Source: Xylogone sp. PMI_703
Lineage: Eukaryota > Ascomycota > Leotiomycetes
Reading direction: 5' to 3'
Assembly: GCA_021399445.1 (NCBI GenBank)
Contig: JAJTUQ010000005.1
Span: 4,030,001 to 4,094,000, forward strand
Length of the DNA stretch: 64,000 nt
Shown: positions 1 to 12,067 of the stretch, one piece after another
Position numbering within the stretch: position 1 is the first letter of the stretch
Layout of the letters: every line of letters begins with the position of its first letter
Position numbers and translations under genes: made by a program
The notes under the pieces: model-generated
Database searches by the model: none
What the model was told of the DNA's origin: nothing
Seen by the model: the letters and a program-made list of their open reading frames with translations, nothing else

Positions 1-107
1 TTGGCCTCTTCGACTTCATTCATTCGCTGCTTGAGTTGTACACATTTCCGGCGGTAGGATTCTTCTACTGAGGGAGGAAGAGGTGGCGGTATCGTTCCTG
101 GAGACAT
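1..107 (-). CDS. Probable INO80-complex/Nhp10-like protein, N-terminus only (partial)
   Basis: The minus-strand frame opens with an ATG at 107-105 and stays open to the window edge, giving about 35 residues. They begin MSPGTIPPPLPPSVEESYRR and continue into a basic, coiled-coil-like stretch with the order Lys-Cys-Val-Gln-Leu-Lys-Gln-Arg. A proline-rich start followed by a Tyr-(Lys/Arg)-Arg-Lys-Cys heptad helix resembles the N-terminus of fungal Nhp10/INO80-associated proteins as I remember them, which bind nucleosomes inside the INO80 chromatin remodeller. No HMG box is visible because the rest lies outside the window, so the family call is tentative. It is divergent from CCT8, with 463 bp between the two start codons. 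Confidence 0.5.
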   Translation of the reverse strand, partial: MSPGTIPPPLPPSVEESYRRKCVQLKQRMNEVEEA

Positions 108-570
108 TGTCAGTTATATTTGAATAAAAAATCTATCTTTATATTTTCCCCTAGTGACGAGTGCGAAGGCAGAATCTTCGTCAAAATTGAGCGACAGCGT
201 ATTGAAGATGACCAAAGCCGTTTCATCGATCCCTCCACTGTTAAAAGAACAAATATGGTTCCAATGGCCTATGTTTCTGATGCGATGCAGAGAGAAATAG
301 ACTTACCACTTGCAGGTGCCATCTTGTCGACTTGAAGATTATTCGTGTCTTCAGCGACTGTATTGATCCAGACTCGCGGCTGGATCAATGAAGCTATTCG
401 GAGGCGGAAGCTTAGATGTTCCGCTGATGCCTTAGAAATGAGGACTCCACACCTCTCGCGTGAACTTTTTCGAATTAAGGACGACGCGATTAATGGAAGC
501 TTCTTGCATGTGTGTGCCTGTGTGGATAAAATAGTTATAGAATCCTTCCTATTTCCACAACGCCAACAAC
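108..570. promoter_or_regulatory. Shared divergent intergenic region (Nhp10-like gene / CCT8)
   Basis: This 463 bp gap separates two divergent start codons, so it should contain both promoters. I see no TATA box in a convincing position. Two short open frames (120-335 and 345-581) show no family resemblance and overlap the CCT8 start, so they are probably chance frames in the leader region. Confidence 0.5.
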
Positions 571-2394
571 ATGTCTCTTAATATCCCAAATGCGCCAAAT
601 GCTGGCCTATTTAAGCAGGGATATAACAAGTATATTTTACCCCTCACTTTCTTAAAGTCCTAAAGCGAGCTACCTTACTAACCAGAAATATAGCTATGAA
701 TCTGAGGATGGAGCAGTTCTTCGAAACATCGATGCTTGCCGGACGATAGCCTCGACCGTGCAGACGTCCTTGGGCCCATATGGCCGAAATAAAATTGTCA
801 TAAATCATCTTCAGAAGATGATCTTGACGTCCGATGCCGCCACTATTCTCAGAGAGCTCGATGTTGTGCATCCGGCTGCAAAACTTATTGTCATGGCAAG
901 TCAGCAGCAAGAGGCTGAAATGGGTGATGCCACAAATATGGTTATTGTACTGGCAGGAGAACTACTCAGAAAAGCCGAAGATTTATTACGCATGGGCTTG
1001 TCCACCAGTGATATCATTGCTGGTTATGAACGAGCTCAGAAATTCGCCCTAGACGAGTTAGAGAAGCTTGTTGTGGATAAAGTGGAAGATATGCGATCAC
1101 AACCAGAGCTTAGCAAAGCAATTCGGACCGTTATTGCTAGTAAACAGAGTGGGAGTGAAGACGTCCTGGCGGAAATGGTCTCCGAGGCAGTCTTATCTGT
1201 GCTCCCAAAGAACCCCCTGAACTTCAATGTCGACAATATCAGAGTTGTTAAGATCATGGGAGGTAGCTTAGAGCAAAGCAGGGTAGTAAAGGGAATGGTA
1301 TTCGGCCGAGAACCAGATGGATCAGTTAAGAAAGCTACGAAGGCAAAGGTCGGTGTCTACTCATGCCCGCTTGACATCAGCCAGACGGAGACAAAGGGAA
1401 CAGTATTGCTCCACAATGCTAAAGAGATGTTGGATTTTACCAAAGGGGAAGAGAAACAACTGGAAACCCAAATTAAGGAGCTATACGATTCTGGTATTAG
1501 AGTGGTTGTTGCTGGTTCAACTGTTGGAGAACTTGCCTCACATTATCTTAACCGCTTCGGCATTCTTTATATCCGTATCCTGAGCAAGTTTGAGCTCCGA
1601 AGGTTATGCAGAGTTGTTGGTGCCACACCACTAGCCAGACTGGGAGCTCCCATGCCTGATGAGATGGGTACCGTCGATGTTGTCGAGACTCTCGAGATTG
1701 GTGGTGATCGAGTCACAGTCTTTAGACAAGAAAGTGAATTGACAAGAACAGCTACCCTCGTTATTCGAGGAGCCACTCAGAATCATCTGGATGATTTAGA
1801 GCGTGCGGTCGATGACGGCGTTAACGTTGTGAAAGCTATCACCAGAGATGCAAGACTGGTGCCTGGTGCTGGAGCTACTGAGACGCAGCTTGTTGGACGG
1901 ATACAGGCATTTGGTGACAAGACCCCGGGCCTTTCACAGTATGCAATCAGAAAATATGGTGAAGCGTTTGAGGTTATCCCAAGAACCCTGGCCGAGAGTG
2001 CTGGTCTCGATGCCACTGAAGTATTAAGTAGACTATATGCCGCACATCATAAAAAGGATGATTGGACAATCGGTGTCGATATCGAGGTAAGCCACTCGCA
2101 ATTTCATACATTGTACAGCACTAACTTTGTACTAGAACGATGATGGCACTGGAACAATCGATGCGAAGAAAGAGCGTATTCTCGATCTTCTTGTCTCTAA
2201 GAGCTGGGCTATTAAACTCGCGACGGAGGCCGCCAGAACTGTACTGTCTGTTGACCAGATTATAGTTGCCCGACAAGCTGGAGGACCAAAGCCTCCTGGG
2301 CCAAACCCGGTAAGTGCAGAGCATCCTCAATCATCCTCAATCACATCTATGCAATAATCATGCTAACAAGTTCTAGAACTGGGATGAGGACTAA
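571..2394 (+). CDS. CCT8: T-complex protein 1 subunit theta (CCT8)
   Basis: This encodes the theta subunit of the cytosolic group II chaperonin TRiC/CCT, which folds actin, tubulin and other proteins with ATP. I model four exons: 571-629, 694-2086, 2136-2309 and 2377-2394, giving 547 residues, the usual length. The first exon reads MSLNIPNAPNAGLFKQGYN, a typical CCT8 start. The TAG acceptor at 691-693 restores frame into a Tyr-Glu-Ser-Glu-Asp-Gly stretch. Visible family motifs include SLGPYGRNK, DAATILREL, KIMGGSL, ETKGTVLLHN, GATPLARLGAP and PGAGATE. The last exon is only six codons and ends NWDED. The nucleotide-binding motif reads GDATN rather than GDGTN. Branch-like TACTAAC and GCTAAC strings precede two of the acceptors. 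Identity is very secure; the first splice is the least certain. Confidence 0.96.
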
Positions 2395-3153
2395 ATTTCC
2401 GTGCTATTTTAGATAGAAGTACTAAGATATGTATAATAGAAAGTCTTCATCTACCATGGCTCGCGAGACTAATGGCTACAATATGATGTCGTGAAAATAC
2501 TCCTGTGTTGTCCAAGTCTTAAAATTAGAACCTATCTTCAGTAGGAGTTTTCAAGGATAGATGGGACCCCTCTGGGTAAATCAAGAGCGATAAATAGTGG
2601 CTGAAAAGTTCGAAAAGGTAACCTGCAGGCGAGCGGCGAAGAAGCATAAGTAACCCAATCGACCGAGTCGCTAAGTAGTAAACAACATCTTTCTCAAACC
2701 CACAATCCTGATCCCTGGATGGATATCGATTCTCTAACTGTCACAGGAATCATACTTACTGAGGAAGTTCCCAACAGTGAGTCATTCTAGAGCTAATCGG
2801 CTTGCTTCCTCGAAACACACATTCAAGTAAGAGAACAGAATAGCTCACAAACGCGTTTCAACTACGTTTGTACGTACATACGCGTACCTGGAGCTAAGCG
2901 GGGTATCGCGACTTTTATAGATTCCAGACCCCTTAATCGTAAATGAAGGCGAAGATACGGAGAATACAAGAACAAATATCAAATTATATTTATTGGGAAG
3001 AACAAAAACCTTATAGCACTCATTATCGCACAAGAACAGCCTGTCACTGAATAGAAATCTCAAAAAAGTCCTCTCACTCAACCAGAAGGAGTGGGTGAGT
3101 TGAGCGATAGATGAGATCTCCTCACATTAAAACATTCAAAGATTCAATCGACC
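2395..3153. other. Intergenic, CCT8 to 2EXR gene
   Basis: This gap of about 760 bp holds the CCT8 3' region and the promoter of the next plus-strand gene. It is moderately AT-rich. I see no gene, RNA or repeat in it. An antisense frame at 2845-3081 has no recognisable content. Confidence 0.6.
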
Positions 3154-3873
3154 ATGGATATCAACCTACTCTCCCAATTCCACAAATTTCCTCTCCTGCC
3201 CAGCGAGCTTCGTCTAAAAATCTGGCACGTCGCCCTCACCGTGCCTCGCACCGTCGACATCAACCTCAAGAGAAGCGTCCGTCCCAGTACAGGCCAGCGT
3301 TCCGCCCAATCGTTCAACACCACAACCCCAATCCCAGCCCTCCTTCACACATGTCGAGAATCACGTCTCGAAGGACTAACAATCTACAAGCCTCTCTTCA
3401 CAACTCGCCAGTCAGAAAACTTCATCTACATATCCCTTACCAGTGATGTGATCCAGGTCCCAGCCAACGTGATCTCTTACTTCGGGAAGGACGAGTGCAG
3501 GGAAATACGCTCCCTCACCGTGCATGTCAAGGATCTTGGGTACTTTGGGTATTACAACATGGATACCTTGATGACCATGTCTGCGCTTAAGGAGTTGACG
3601 CTCTTGGTTGAGTCTGTGGTGGGGACTTTGTGGGATGTGGAACGGTGGGTCAAAAACGGGTATCACTACTTAGAGCCTCTGATGAAAGACTTCCGGGAGG
3701 CGAGTATTGCGAATCCCACTTGGGAGCGGCCAACTGTCCACATTATGGACGCGAAGACTGGAGAGGAGTTAGTTGTACTTGAGGGAGGCGTGTATGTGCC
3801 TGAGGATGGTGAGGAACGGCCTATTGTAGTGCCAGATGCAGATGTAGATATTATCATACCTCCTGTGCATTGA
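3154..3873 (+). CDS. 2EXR domain protein
   Basis: This is a single-exon protein of 239 residues starting in a strong context (ACCATGG). Residues about 8-95 carry the 2EXR hallmarks: FPLLPSELRLKIW near residue 12 and the LLHTCRESRLEGLTIY segment, followed by a Phe-Ile-Tyr-Ile strand. The family is common and often multi-copy in filamentous ascomycetes, and its biochemical role is not established. The remainder has Leu-rich helices and an acidic, Val/Pro-rich tail. There is no signal peptide or membrane segment. It converges on the ABC transporter, with a 250 bp gap. Confidence 0.85.
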   Translation: MDINLLSQFHKFPLLPSELRLKIWHVALTVPRTVDINLKRSVRPSTGQRSAQSFNTTTPIPALLHTCRESRLEGLTIYKPLFTTRQSENFIYISLTSDVIQVPANVISYFGKDECREIRSLTVHVKDLGYFGYYNMDTLMTMSALKELTLLVESVVGTLWDVERWVKNGYHYLEPLMKDFREASIANPTWERPTVHIMDAKTGEELVVLEGGVYVPEDGEERPIVVPDADVDIIIPPVH

Positions 3874-4123
3874 AGATAAGTCACGTTGCCATGAATCACA
3901 GTCTCTTGATATAATCAGATGGCTAAATGGCGTTGCTCCTTCATAGTCGCGCACATGCCCCGGATTACATCATACAGTGAGGTGTAAGGCCATTAGATAG
4001 CGACACTGAGAAATCGAGCAAATGTACACTAAAGGCCATTCTTAGTACAGTAGTATTTATTAAATATAAGTTCGTTATTCTAGCTATGCAAAACAAACAA
4101 TGTTCTACGTAAATTTGGGTATA

Positions 4124-7100
4124 TCAAACGCCACCAGCAGTTCCCGACTCTCTCGCAACATTCATAAACACCTCCTCCAGTGTTGGTCCAGTGACCGTAT
4201 ACTCTTGCAGTACCCTTATCCTGAATTCCTGTGCACCTGCAGAACCACCATTACCATGTGAAGAATCCCCAGATTTGGGGGTCGGTAAAATATCTTCTCC
4301 TTTTAGTTCTTCCATAGCCTTCATGATATGCCCCATCATCTTCTTGTCGTGTGGTAAATTAAATGAGATCTGACCGTTACTATTCATGTAATTCATGACC
4401 CTAAGCCCTATATTCTCAAATTTCTCCCGTATCAACGATTCTGCCTGTCTACTATCGAACCCTGGAGTGAGGACAGCACGAAGAGAGAATGCACCGCCAT
4501 GAGAGACTTGTAGAGAAGACAATGTCCCTGAGACAAGCATTCTCGTGTGCAAGATTGCTACGTTGGTAGCTAGTGCCTCTGCTTCTTCCATACTATGTGT
4601 TGTCAACAGGATAGCACGATTCGAAGAGATGTCTCGCAGCGCTTTCCATAGGATCCGTTTTGCACCTGCATCTTGACCGGTAGAAGGTTCATCAAGAAGA
4701 AGGACACGGGGATTACCGAGTAAGGCAATAGCAACAGAGAGCTTTCTTCTCGTACCTCCACTTAGCTTCTTTGCAGGCATTGATTGGTACATGGAAATAT
4801 TCAATGCTTCGAGCACGTGGTCCACATTTTTGTGGATATCTCGAAGACCTTTAACAGCCGCATAGAAGTTGAGTGTTTGACGGACGGTGAGATTGTCAAT
4901 AGCATCGTCTTGAGGGCATACACCCATCTGGAGGCGGGTCTTGTGTGGTTGGCGCAGAACAGAAACTCCATCAAGGTAGATATCTCCATAGTCTGGTTTT
5001 AGCTCACCGCGGATCATATTAATAACCGTCGTCTTTCCTGCGCCGTTCGCACCAAGAAGAGCAAGTGTCTCATTTGCGTTGATACTGAAAGAGACATTCT
5101 CGGCAGCAAAGACACGGCCGAAGAATTTGTTGACACGGGATACTTTCAGGATTTCGGGTTCTTGAGTACTGGAAGCTGTAACATTCTTCTCCCTAGGTTC
5201 GGGCTGAGTTTCCGTGCCGGCATCTCCTGAATCAACGATATAATGAAGCCGAGTAGGTACGTGATTGCGCCAGATCAGTCTTCTGAACCACTCAGAGCTA
5301 CCGTACTCATATATCATGAGGTAAGCAGACAGAAAGATAATCTGTACCAAAAGATTCGTGTAGATCGATCCAAATAGATCATAGGAGAACCGTTTGGAGA
5401 CATCGGCATCTCCATACTTTCCACAGAGCATTCCATATACGTTCAAACCAATGAAGAACGCTCGAGAAAGGTTTGCTGCAGGACAGATTAAACCAACGGC
5501 GTATTGGATGATATTGTAAGTGTCTGCGCGACTTTCGAGAGCTCCGAAGGAATCATTCATAACATCACCTGCGACGTAGAGTGCATATAATAGCAAATGG
5601 ATAACAGCAGCTACGGCAAATGCAGCCTTCTTCACATAGAGCGAGACAATATATGCTCCAAGGTAAGATGCAATTCCAAAAAGGATGAATACTCCAACCA
5701 TGTAGCTAGCGCCATACCAGAAATCAGTCAGTACTCCAACGAATAAACATCCGTACACAATAAGAGCTAATTTGTTCGTCAGCCGCTAAGCTCCTACTAA
5801 ACCTTTCAAAAGAGTAAAGATTACTTGCCTTCAATAATAATGAATTGTAGATCAAATAACAAGTACGCAAACCAAAGAGCAAAAGGGGACACTCCATTGC
5901 AGTAGTGTAACGCTCTCACATGATTCATTCTCTCATAAGTCGGATAGATAACCGAAACAGCAGCGGCAGTAATAAAAGCTAAACACAGCAGGATAGTAAG
6001 AGGCAAAGCTCGAATATCGACATCATTTGTAATGTGTCTCATCACTCGAGATTTAGCTGTAACTTTCCTTGCCACCCCTTCAGTTGTCGTAGCATTGGCA
6101 AGTCGGTTAGTGATAACATTCATGCCCGTCATCGCTATCGCAGTATCGTAAGAGTAAACGTCGTGGTATATAATAGCGGTATCAGGGGTTTGAGAATAGA
6201 GAGCAATCCCGCTGTAGAATCCTTGGTCGGTTATAGCTTGCACCATCTGTGAGGTGGAGTTGACAAAGCTACGAGAGTTAATAGCTTGCTCTGTTGGTGT
6301 ACCGGGGTACCCAAACATATTATCTTCCGGAAAATAGCCCAGAAGCTCGTGGAGATAGAGATCTTGTTGAACGGCACCGGTCCAGGCAGAAAAGGGTCCG
6401 ATGATGGCCGAAGGCGTCCCTGATGATACGTTTGAAGGCGGATAGGCGACAAGATATGGGGTTTGAGCTGCAGTCAAAGGGCCAAAGACCGGGTAGCTGG
6501 ATGATGCATGAAGAGCTTCTTGTTGGGAGGCTTGTCGAAGGAGTATAGCATTTTCTTGACAAGTTGTTAGGGGATCCATTCTCTTTAGGAACTTTGTCAA
6601 GGCAGCAGCGACTATAACTGGAATCAAAATATTAATGCCATAAGAAATCCAATTCGATTGTTGTTGAAGAAGGATATATCGCTTTTTGAAAAGAACCCAG
6701 ATTTGCCGGAGAATACCAATAGACCTACCGACATCCAGGTTGATATCGTCAGGAGCTTGGTGGTGTAATGCATAGATCTTCTGTTCGATTATATCGGTAT
6801 TCTCTTCTTCCTCGGCCATGCCGGCAACTCCATCGCCAGCACTGTCGTGGATAAAGGTGTCTGAAGTCACTTTCAAAAAGACCTGTTCCAAAGTGGGAAA
6901 GACGACAGAGAAAGTTTTCTCGTCTGACATAGCTTCCAACTCAAGCAGCTTTCTAGTAGCCTCTGCAGAGTTCAGTGTCCTCCAAGCAACCTCACCAGTA
7001 TCACGGTCTGAATCTTCTTTGATGAGGTAACTATCTGCATATCGAGTCTTTAAAGTGGTTCCTGGGCCTTCGCATACCAATTTGCCCTTGTGAATGATGG

Positions 7101-9206
7101 CAATATGATCTGCTAAAATATCGGCTTCATCAAGAAAATGCGTAGTAACTAATGTAGTACGACGTGTGTTGCCTTGCTGAATGATGTTCCATATATTACG
7201 ACGAGATAAGGGGTCTAAGCCACTTGAAGCTTCGTCGATGCAAACAATATTCGAGCCACCTACGAAGGCAATGGCAAGTTGGAGTTTCCTCATTTGGCCA
7301 CCACTCAGTGTCTTTGCTTCTGCTTTCGACTTTTGAATAAGATCACATTCAGCGATGACATCATCGTCGTCATTAGGATTGCCAGTACCGAATGCTGCCG
7401 TCTTAAGCTTTCTCCAGATGCGAATATGCTCTTCAACAGTGAGAGTATCCCAGAATACCTGTGGATGTGTCAATATACAGAATGATATTTCGTCGGTAGT
7501 TAACTCACGTTAATTTGTGGACAGATTCCAAACACTAGCCCTCCTGCGTTCAGTTCCAAGCGCGAACCATGGTCCATACTTATCATTCCAGCAACACATT
7601 TTAATGTTGTAGTCTTGCCCCCGCCTATTCAACAGTTAATATTCACGAAAAATATAGAATCGAATAGTAGCCTACCGTTAGGACCCAGTAAGAATGTGAC
7701 CGAGCCCTTCTTCACTTCAAGATCAAGATTCTGAATCGCTTTAACAGAGCCACGATTACTGCCACATGGCCAGTACCATTTTGTTTTAGGATTGTAAGTC
7801 TTTGACAAGTTGGTTAATCTCAGGGCAACGTCACTAGATTGATCGATAGTATTGTATGTCCTCGTGACGCTCCAGAGTCGTCTCTCAACAAAGTATGTCC
7901 CCAGACCGTACAGGACAATTTGAAGGGCAAAAAATATCGGATGCAAATATGGAGAGTAGACATGGTAAGAATCGAACTTCTCGTCGGGTTGAATAGGATT
8001 GAGCGTGAACGGAACTTTGTTGTATTCTCTGCGTGCAACGTCTGCTATCAGGGTGACCCAAGTTGCTGGAGGGAACACAGCAGCAAGACCTATGATCTGA
8101 CCTTGAGGTGTTATACTGCTTAAGGAGTTGGCTAGAGTGATAAATGCGAGAGCAACACAGAGCACAGATGTGTAGAGCCCTGCCAGTTGGCCTCTGCCGA
8201 AAAAGGAGGCAACAAAATGGCCTGAAACGGTGAAAGACGTCAGAGCTAGAAATGTAAGGAAAACGAGTAGAATATCAGATGTCCTGAGAAAAAGCAGTTG
8301 TGTAAGAAGAACCGAGCAAGCTACCGCACCAGGAAGGTAGAGGGCAAGGAAGGATCCCCAGTTAGATAGAAGTCTGGGCATAATAGTAACTCCTTGTGCA
8401 GCCATCAGCTCTGATATCATGTTCTGCCTCTCTGTTGCCACAAATGTTGCAAGATGATAGACGACGCCAACTAGGATGATGGAGAATAGGGGGGCAGCAA
8501 ACATGTACACAAGGTACTGCCAGTAGACACTAGTAGAATTCTCAGTGTTGATCTGCTCCGCGTAAGGGCCAAGGAATCCAGTGTAGAGTTGCTCAGATGG
8601 CTTGGAGGATTTAGAGAGGTTTCCGATTGTAGACTCGATAGCCCACTGGAGAGGAAATATCCGATCAGTGAGGAGTGACTGATGTGACCTGATATCGCCA
8701 TTTTCATTAGTGAGATGTTCGTCGATAGCTACGATATACTCCACGTCCGTCTCGTTAACAGAAGTGAATATGATAGCTGCAAAACAATCGCTGATTCCAT
8801 CAATTGACTGTTTGCAAAGATCGAAGAGGTCGTCCGGGTCATCAACAACTTCAGCCGATGAGCCATCAAAGCCTTGACTGGTAATCTGATTGATAATAGA
8901 TGTTGCTCCGGCATCTGCGAGGCCATTTGTGACAAAGACTAGCTTATTGGAGTCGACAGAGCGGATGGCATCTGTTAGGTCTCTGACTGCTGTCGGAGAG
9001 CTCTCAAATCCATTGAACGAATTGTCCGTGCCGGGGTCACTAAGTAACTTGAGGTAGCAAAGTATAAGTGTCAGGCCGATAGGGATGATCAAAGCGCGTA
9101 TAATGGTAAGAATAGGAGCCTTGAGGAAGAGAAGAAGGTTCTTCTGCGAGAGGACCAATGTCTGACGAAGAATCCTCATCCGAGGAGGATGATTTGGGTT
9201 GGGCAT
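4124..9206 (-). CDS. ABCA-type full ABC transporter
   Basis: This is a full-length ABC transporter of subfamily A architecture (TMD1-NBD1-TMD2-NBD2), probably moving lipids or amphipathic compounds across a membrane. I model exons 9206-7676, 7624-7509, 7458-5829 and 5766-4124, totalling 1,639 residues. TMD1 has one helix near residue 30, a large loop to about 260, then a helix bundle. NBD1 has Walker A GPNGGGKTT (508-516, completed by the first splice), a Q-loop in ICPQ, signature LSGGQ (600-604), Walker B ending CIDE and H-loop TTHFLDEAD. TMD2 begins near 810. NBD2 has GANGAGKTT (1331-1339), signature LSGGT (1427-1431), LLLDEPSTG and TTHSMEEAE. It ends with the ABCA-like stretch PTLEEVFMNVARE. 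Intron 3 appears to be GC-AG. The substrate cannot be inferred from sequence. An alternative start upstream is unlikely because the N-terminal helix is already present. Confidence 0.93.
5767..5828 (-). other. Probable GC-AG intron of the ABCA gene
   Basis: Reading the minus strand, the exon ends GAAG and the intron starts GCAAGT, the classic non-canonical GC donor. It ends AAATTAG, with a CTGAC branch-like string about 12 nt before the acceptor. The only GT nearby (GTAATC) gives phase 2 and leads to stop codons with the available acceptors. The GC donor gives phase 1 and joins the two large open frames without a stop. Length is 62 nt. Confidence 0.75.
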
Positions 9207-12067
9207 TGGGGACAGAACGAAGTGATGACGACCATAGAGTGTGGGAATGCAGAGAGGGAGAGATGAGAAAGGATGGGATATTCAAGGGAGGTGGACTAGA
9301 GCTGGTCAAATGAATGCATAACAACGCCTGTGTCGCCCAGATCGGAGGACCATCAAGATACTTTATGTATCAATGGCCAATTTTGTATGGTTATAAACAA
9401 ACATTGGCAAAGCATACAAAAGAATGAAGCTAGTTGGTTAAAGTAGGCTAAAACACAAGTTTGTTCATATTAGAGCAATTGCATCTTCCACGGTGTGTGA
9501 AGTGGCGGTGCTAATACGACAGAGGATGCCGGTAGCATCAGACGCCGGACGCCAGATCTCGAAGGATTGCCATCCCAGGAAGAAGTGAAGCCTAATGGAG
9601 ATGAGACCTTGGCGAGCTATCCTGATACGAGGATCTTGTGGCACTTTGCCCGGACCACTTTGCCGCCAGTGTATGGATGCTTAAGTGATATATGAGAACT
9701 GAGAGATTGGGGAGAGACACTTGTCCAACCACAGGAGTAAAAGTGCAGACAACAGAGGCAATGTGTATGCAATTCCTTCTCATCTGCAGCGCGGGACCAA
9801 GCTTGCCAAGTTATTTTGGCACGGCTTGGTTTCCATCGTGAAAGTATAGCACTGCAGAAGTAACTCATGCTCTACTGGCCTTTACTGTAGCATTGTCACT
9901 ATTCCGCACGTGAAGAGCGGGAAACAGGGGGGCGTTTAACTTTGGCAAGAGCCGGTGTACGGGCCATCCATATACGGAAGTCCATGTTATTGGTATGGGG
10001 AGCCAAGAAGTAAAAGTATTGTTGTTACTGTAATAGAGTAGTGGATCGTTGTTGCATCAAAAGATATTCACAGGTTGAGATTCCGTGCCCCAGTCACATT
10101 ATTGCCATGACGGGAAAGGCCCTCCCGGGTCCATTCCAGACTTCGCGCCGCTCGCTTGGGTGCAAGCGCGCCGTCTGCCAGCAATCAGCACGCCTGGAAG
10201 CAGCATGAAGCATCCTACGGCCAACGTGCTGCAACCTTAAAACATCCCTTTCCTTTTCTTCACTTACGGCCTTAATGCTGGATGCTTAATGATTCTAACT
10301 ACTTTCCTCTTGCGGTATCGGGTGTCTCGTTCCTGCCAATCTTTCGCGCCGTGTTTTGTCAGGCAACAGGATAATTAGGTGAGTACATACCGCAGTATAC
10401 AGAGGTACCCAATTATTCTTATACAATTCAGGGCAGCTTATGAACAGCTCAGTACCTGTCACTGAAAAGCAAATACCATAACTTCCACACGTATAATACA
10501 ACATTGAGAGTTGTCAGCTGTGCTATTGCTGCCCGCAACGCACATACATAAGAACAATGCAGCTCACCTTCCTCTTCTCATCACAATCGACATCACCAAG
10601 CAATACCCAATTCGAGAGGAAATCCTTCTAGGCAATCAGTTAATGCACCGCGGCCTGCTCATCCCACTGTACTACCTACATACAGTACAGAACAGTATCG
10701 ACCGCCCATGCTAGTCCCTTATTGGGGAACAGTACGGTACACAACCTCGAGTATTAGCCCCCAGAAGTGCGCTGTACAGGGTACGAACGGGAAAAAGCTT
10801 ATTCAAGACACGGATCATCCAACCTCGATTCACAACCCGATAGCGAGAGCGAATAAGGTTGGAGATTAAACGTCTGCCTTGGATCGAGGGGAAAATAAGC
10901 GCGCGTATACCTTCCCCTTTCCGGCCCGTACTTTCTTGCCGTTGCTCGTCCTTTGTCTCGACAACTGTTCAAAGCTTTCCCCTTTTGCGCAGCCCCAATA
11001 TCAGGCACCGACATTTTGTACCTTTCTCCACAATGTGAACAATATTGGATGTCTTGCGCGAGACGAACCAAGCTCATGTCCACATTCCTCTGCTCTTCTC
11101 AGGTTTTGGTCATCATCTCACTGCCCCACTATATATACAGGTCTCAAGGCAGACGTTTTATCACCCAATGATAACAAGGCAGGAGATTGGCTTGTATACT
11201 CCATACAAAACACTTCCATTTCTGCTCTGGTTCAACCTAGCTAATGGCCAGTCGACTATCTAACGCAAGGGGATTTTCTTTTTCAAAACAACCCTGCCAG
11301 CAAAGAAGTCCAATAATTAACAAGAGAAACAAATGCATAGCGGAAAGACAAGCCCTCCCCACACAGAAACTACCCATTTTCCTTTTTGGTGTGGCTCGAG
11401 CATATCTTCTCTTTCATTATCGTTGCAGCGCATACATTCCCACCTCACTCTCCTCTCTGCTCGTCTTTTGCCTCGGCACCCCGCATACCCATTGTCAAAG
11501 CACATTCCATCCATCCGTCCCAGCCCAGAACCATCCCGTAAATACAACAATATACGCATAAAATGATAGACAGCGGAGTATATCCAAGCCCAGGCTCAGT
11601 CCAAAATATTCCACAGTAGATCGAGACGTCTTGCAAAATCGAATGTGGAGTTGCCCAAGTCGAACTCTAGAAGAAAAATAGAAACAATGCGACGCGTAGG
11701 GGGGGAATATGGCCGGAAAAAAAAAGAAACAGGTGATACGCTTCCAAACAGCGAGATGATCCAAGTATGATACAGAGATACATAAAAAAATAATTTTGGT
11801 TATGTGCAGAACAGAACGTCGCTTCGTAACTTGTAAGGTGAATGTCGAAAATTCTAATCTTTCGGTGGGATAGCTTGATTTTGCAAGACGGAAACCGGCA
11901 AAGACATAGCCTGCTCACTATATCTTGTGCCTTTCTTCTGTTTTAGTCTGCGATGGAGCTAGTGCTTCGATCTGCACAATTATGTTGTCCAAGGAACTGG
12001 ATGGCGGAAAAGGAGACCCCAGTGTGCGGGCAATTCAGCCACAAACCAATTTGAGAGGAGCCAGTAT
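9207..12067. other. Intergenic block upstream of the ABCA gene
   Basis: This stretch of 2.9 kb contains the promoter side of the ABC transporter and, near 11.7-12.07 kb, the likely 3' region of the RING/VWA gene. The short frames in it (up to about 120 codons, on both strands) have no family resemblance and overlap one another. GTAC-type strings occur at 10,681-10,690, 10,731-10,740 and around 10,772-10,785. A GC-richer patch lies at about 10,090-10,240. I see no RNA gene or mobile element. Confidence 0.6.

Noticed and set aside
10879..11561. Overlapping plus-strand open frames of about 105-121 codons
   Set aside because: Frames in all phases overlap, lack domains and share the region with equally long antisense frames; probably non-coding.
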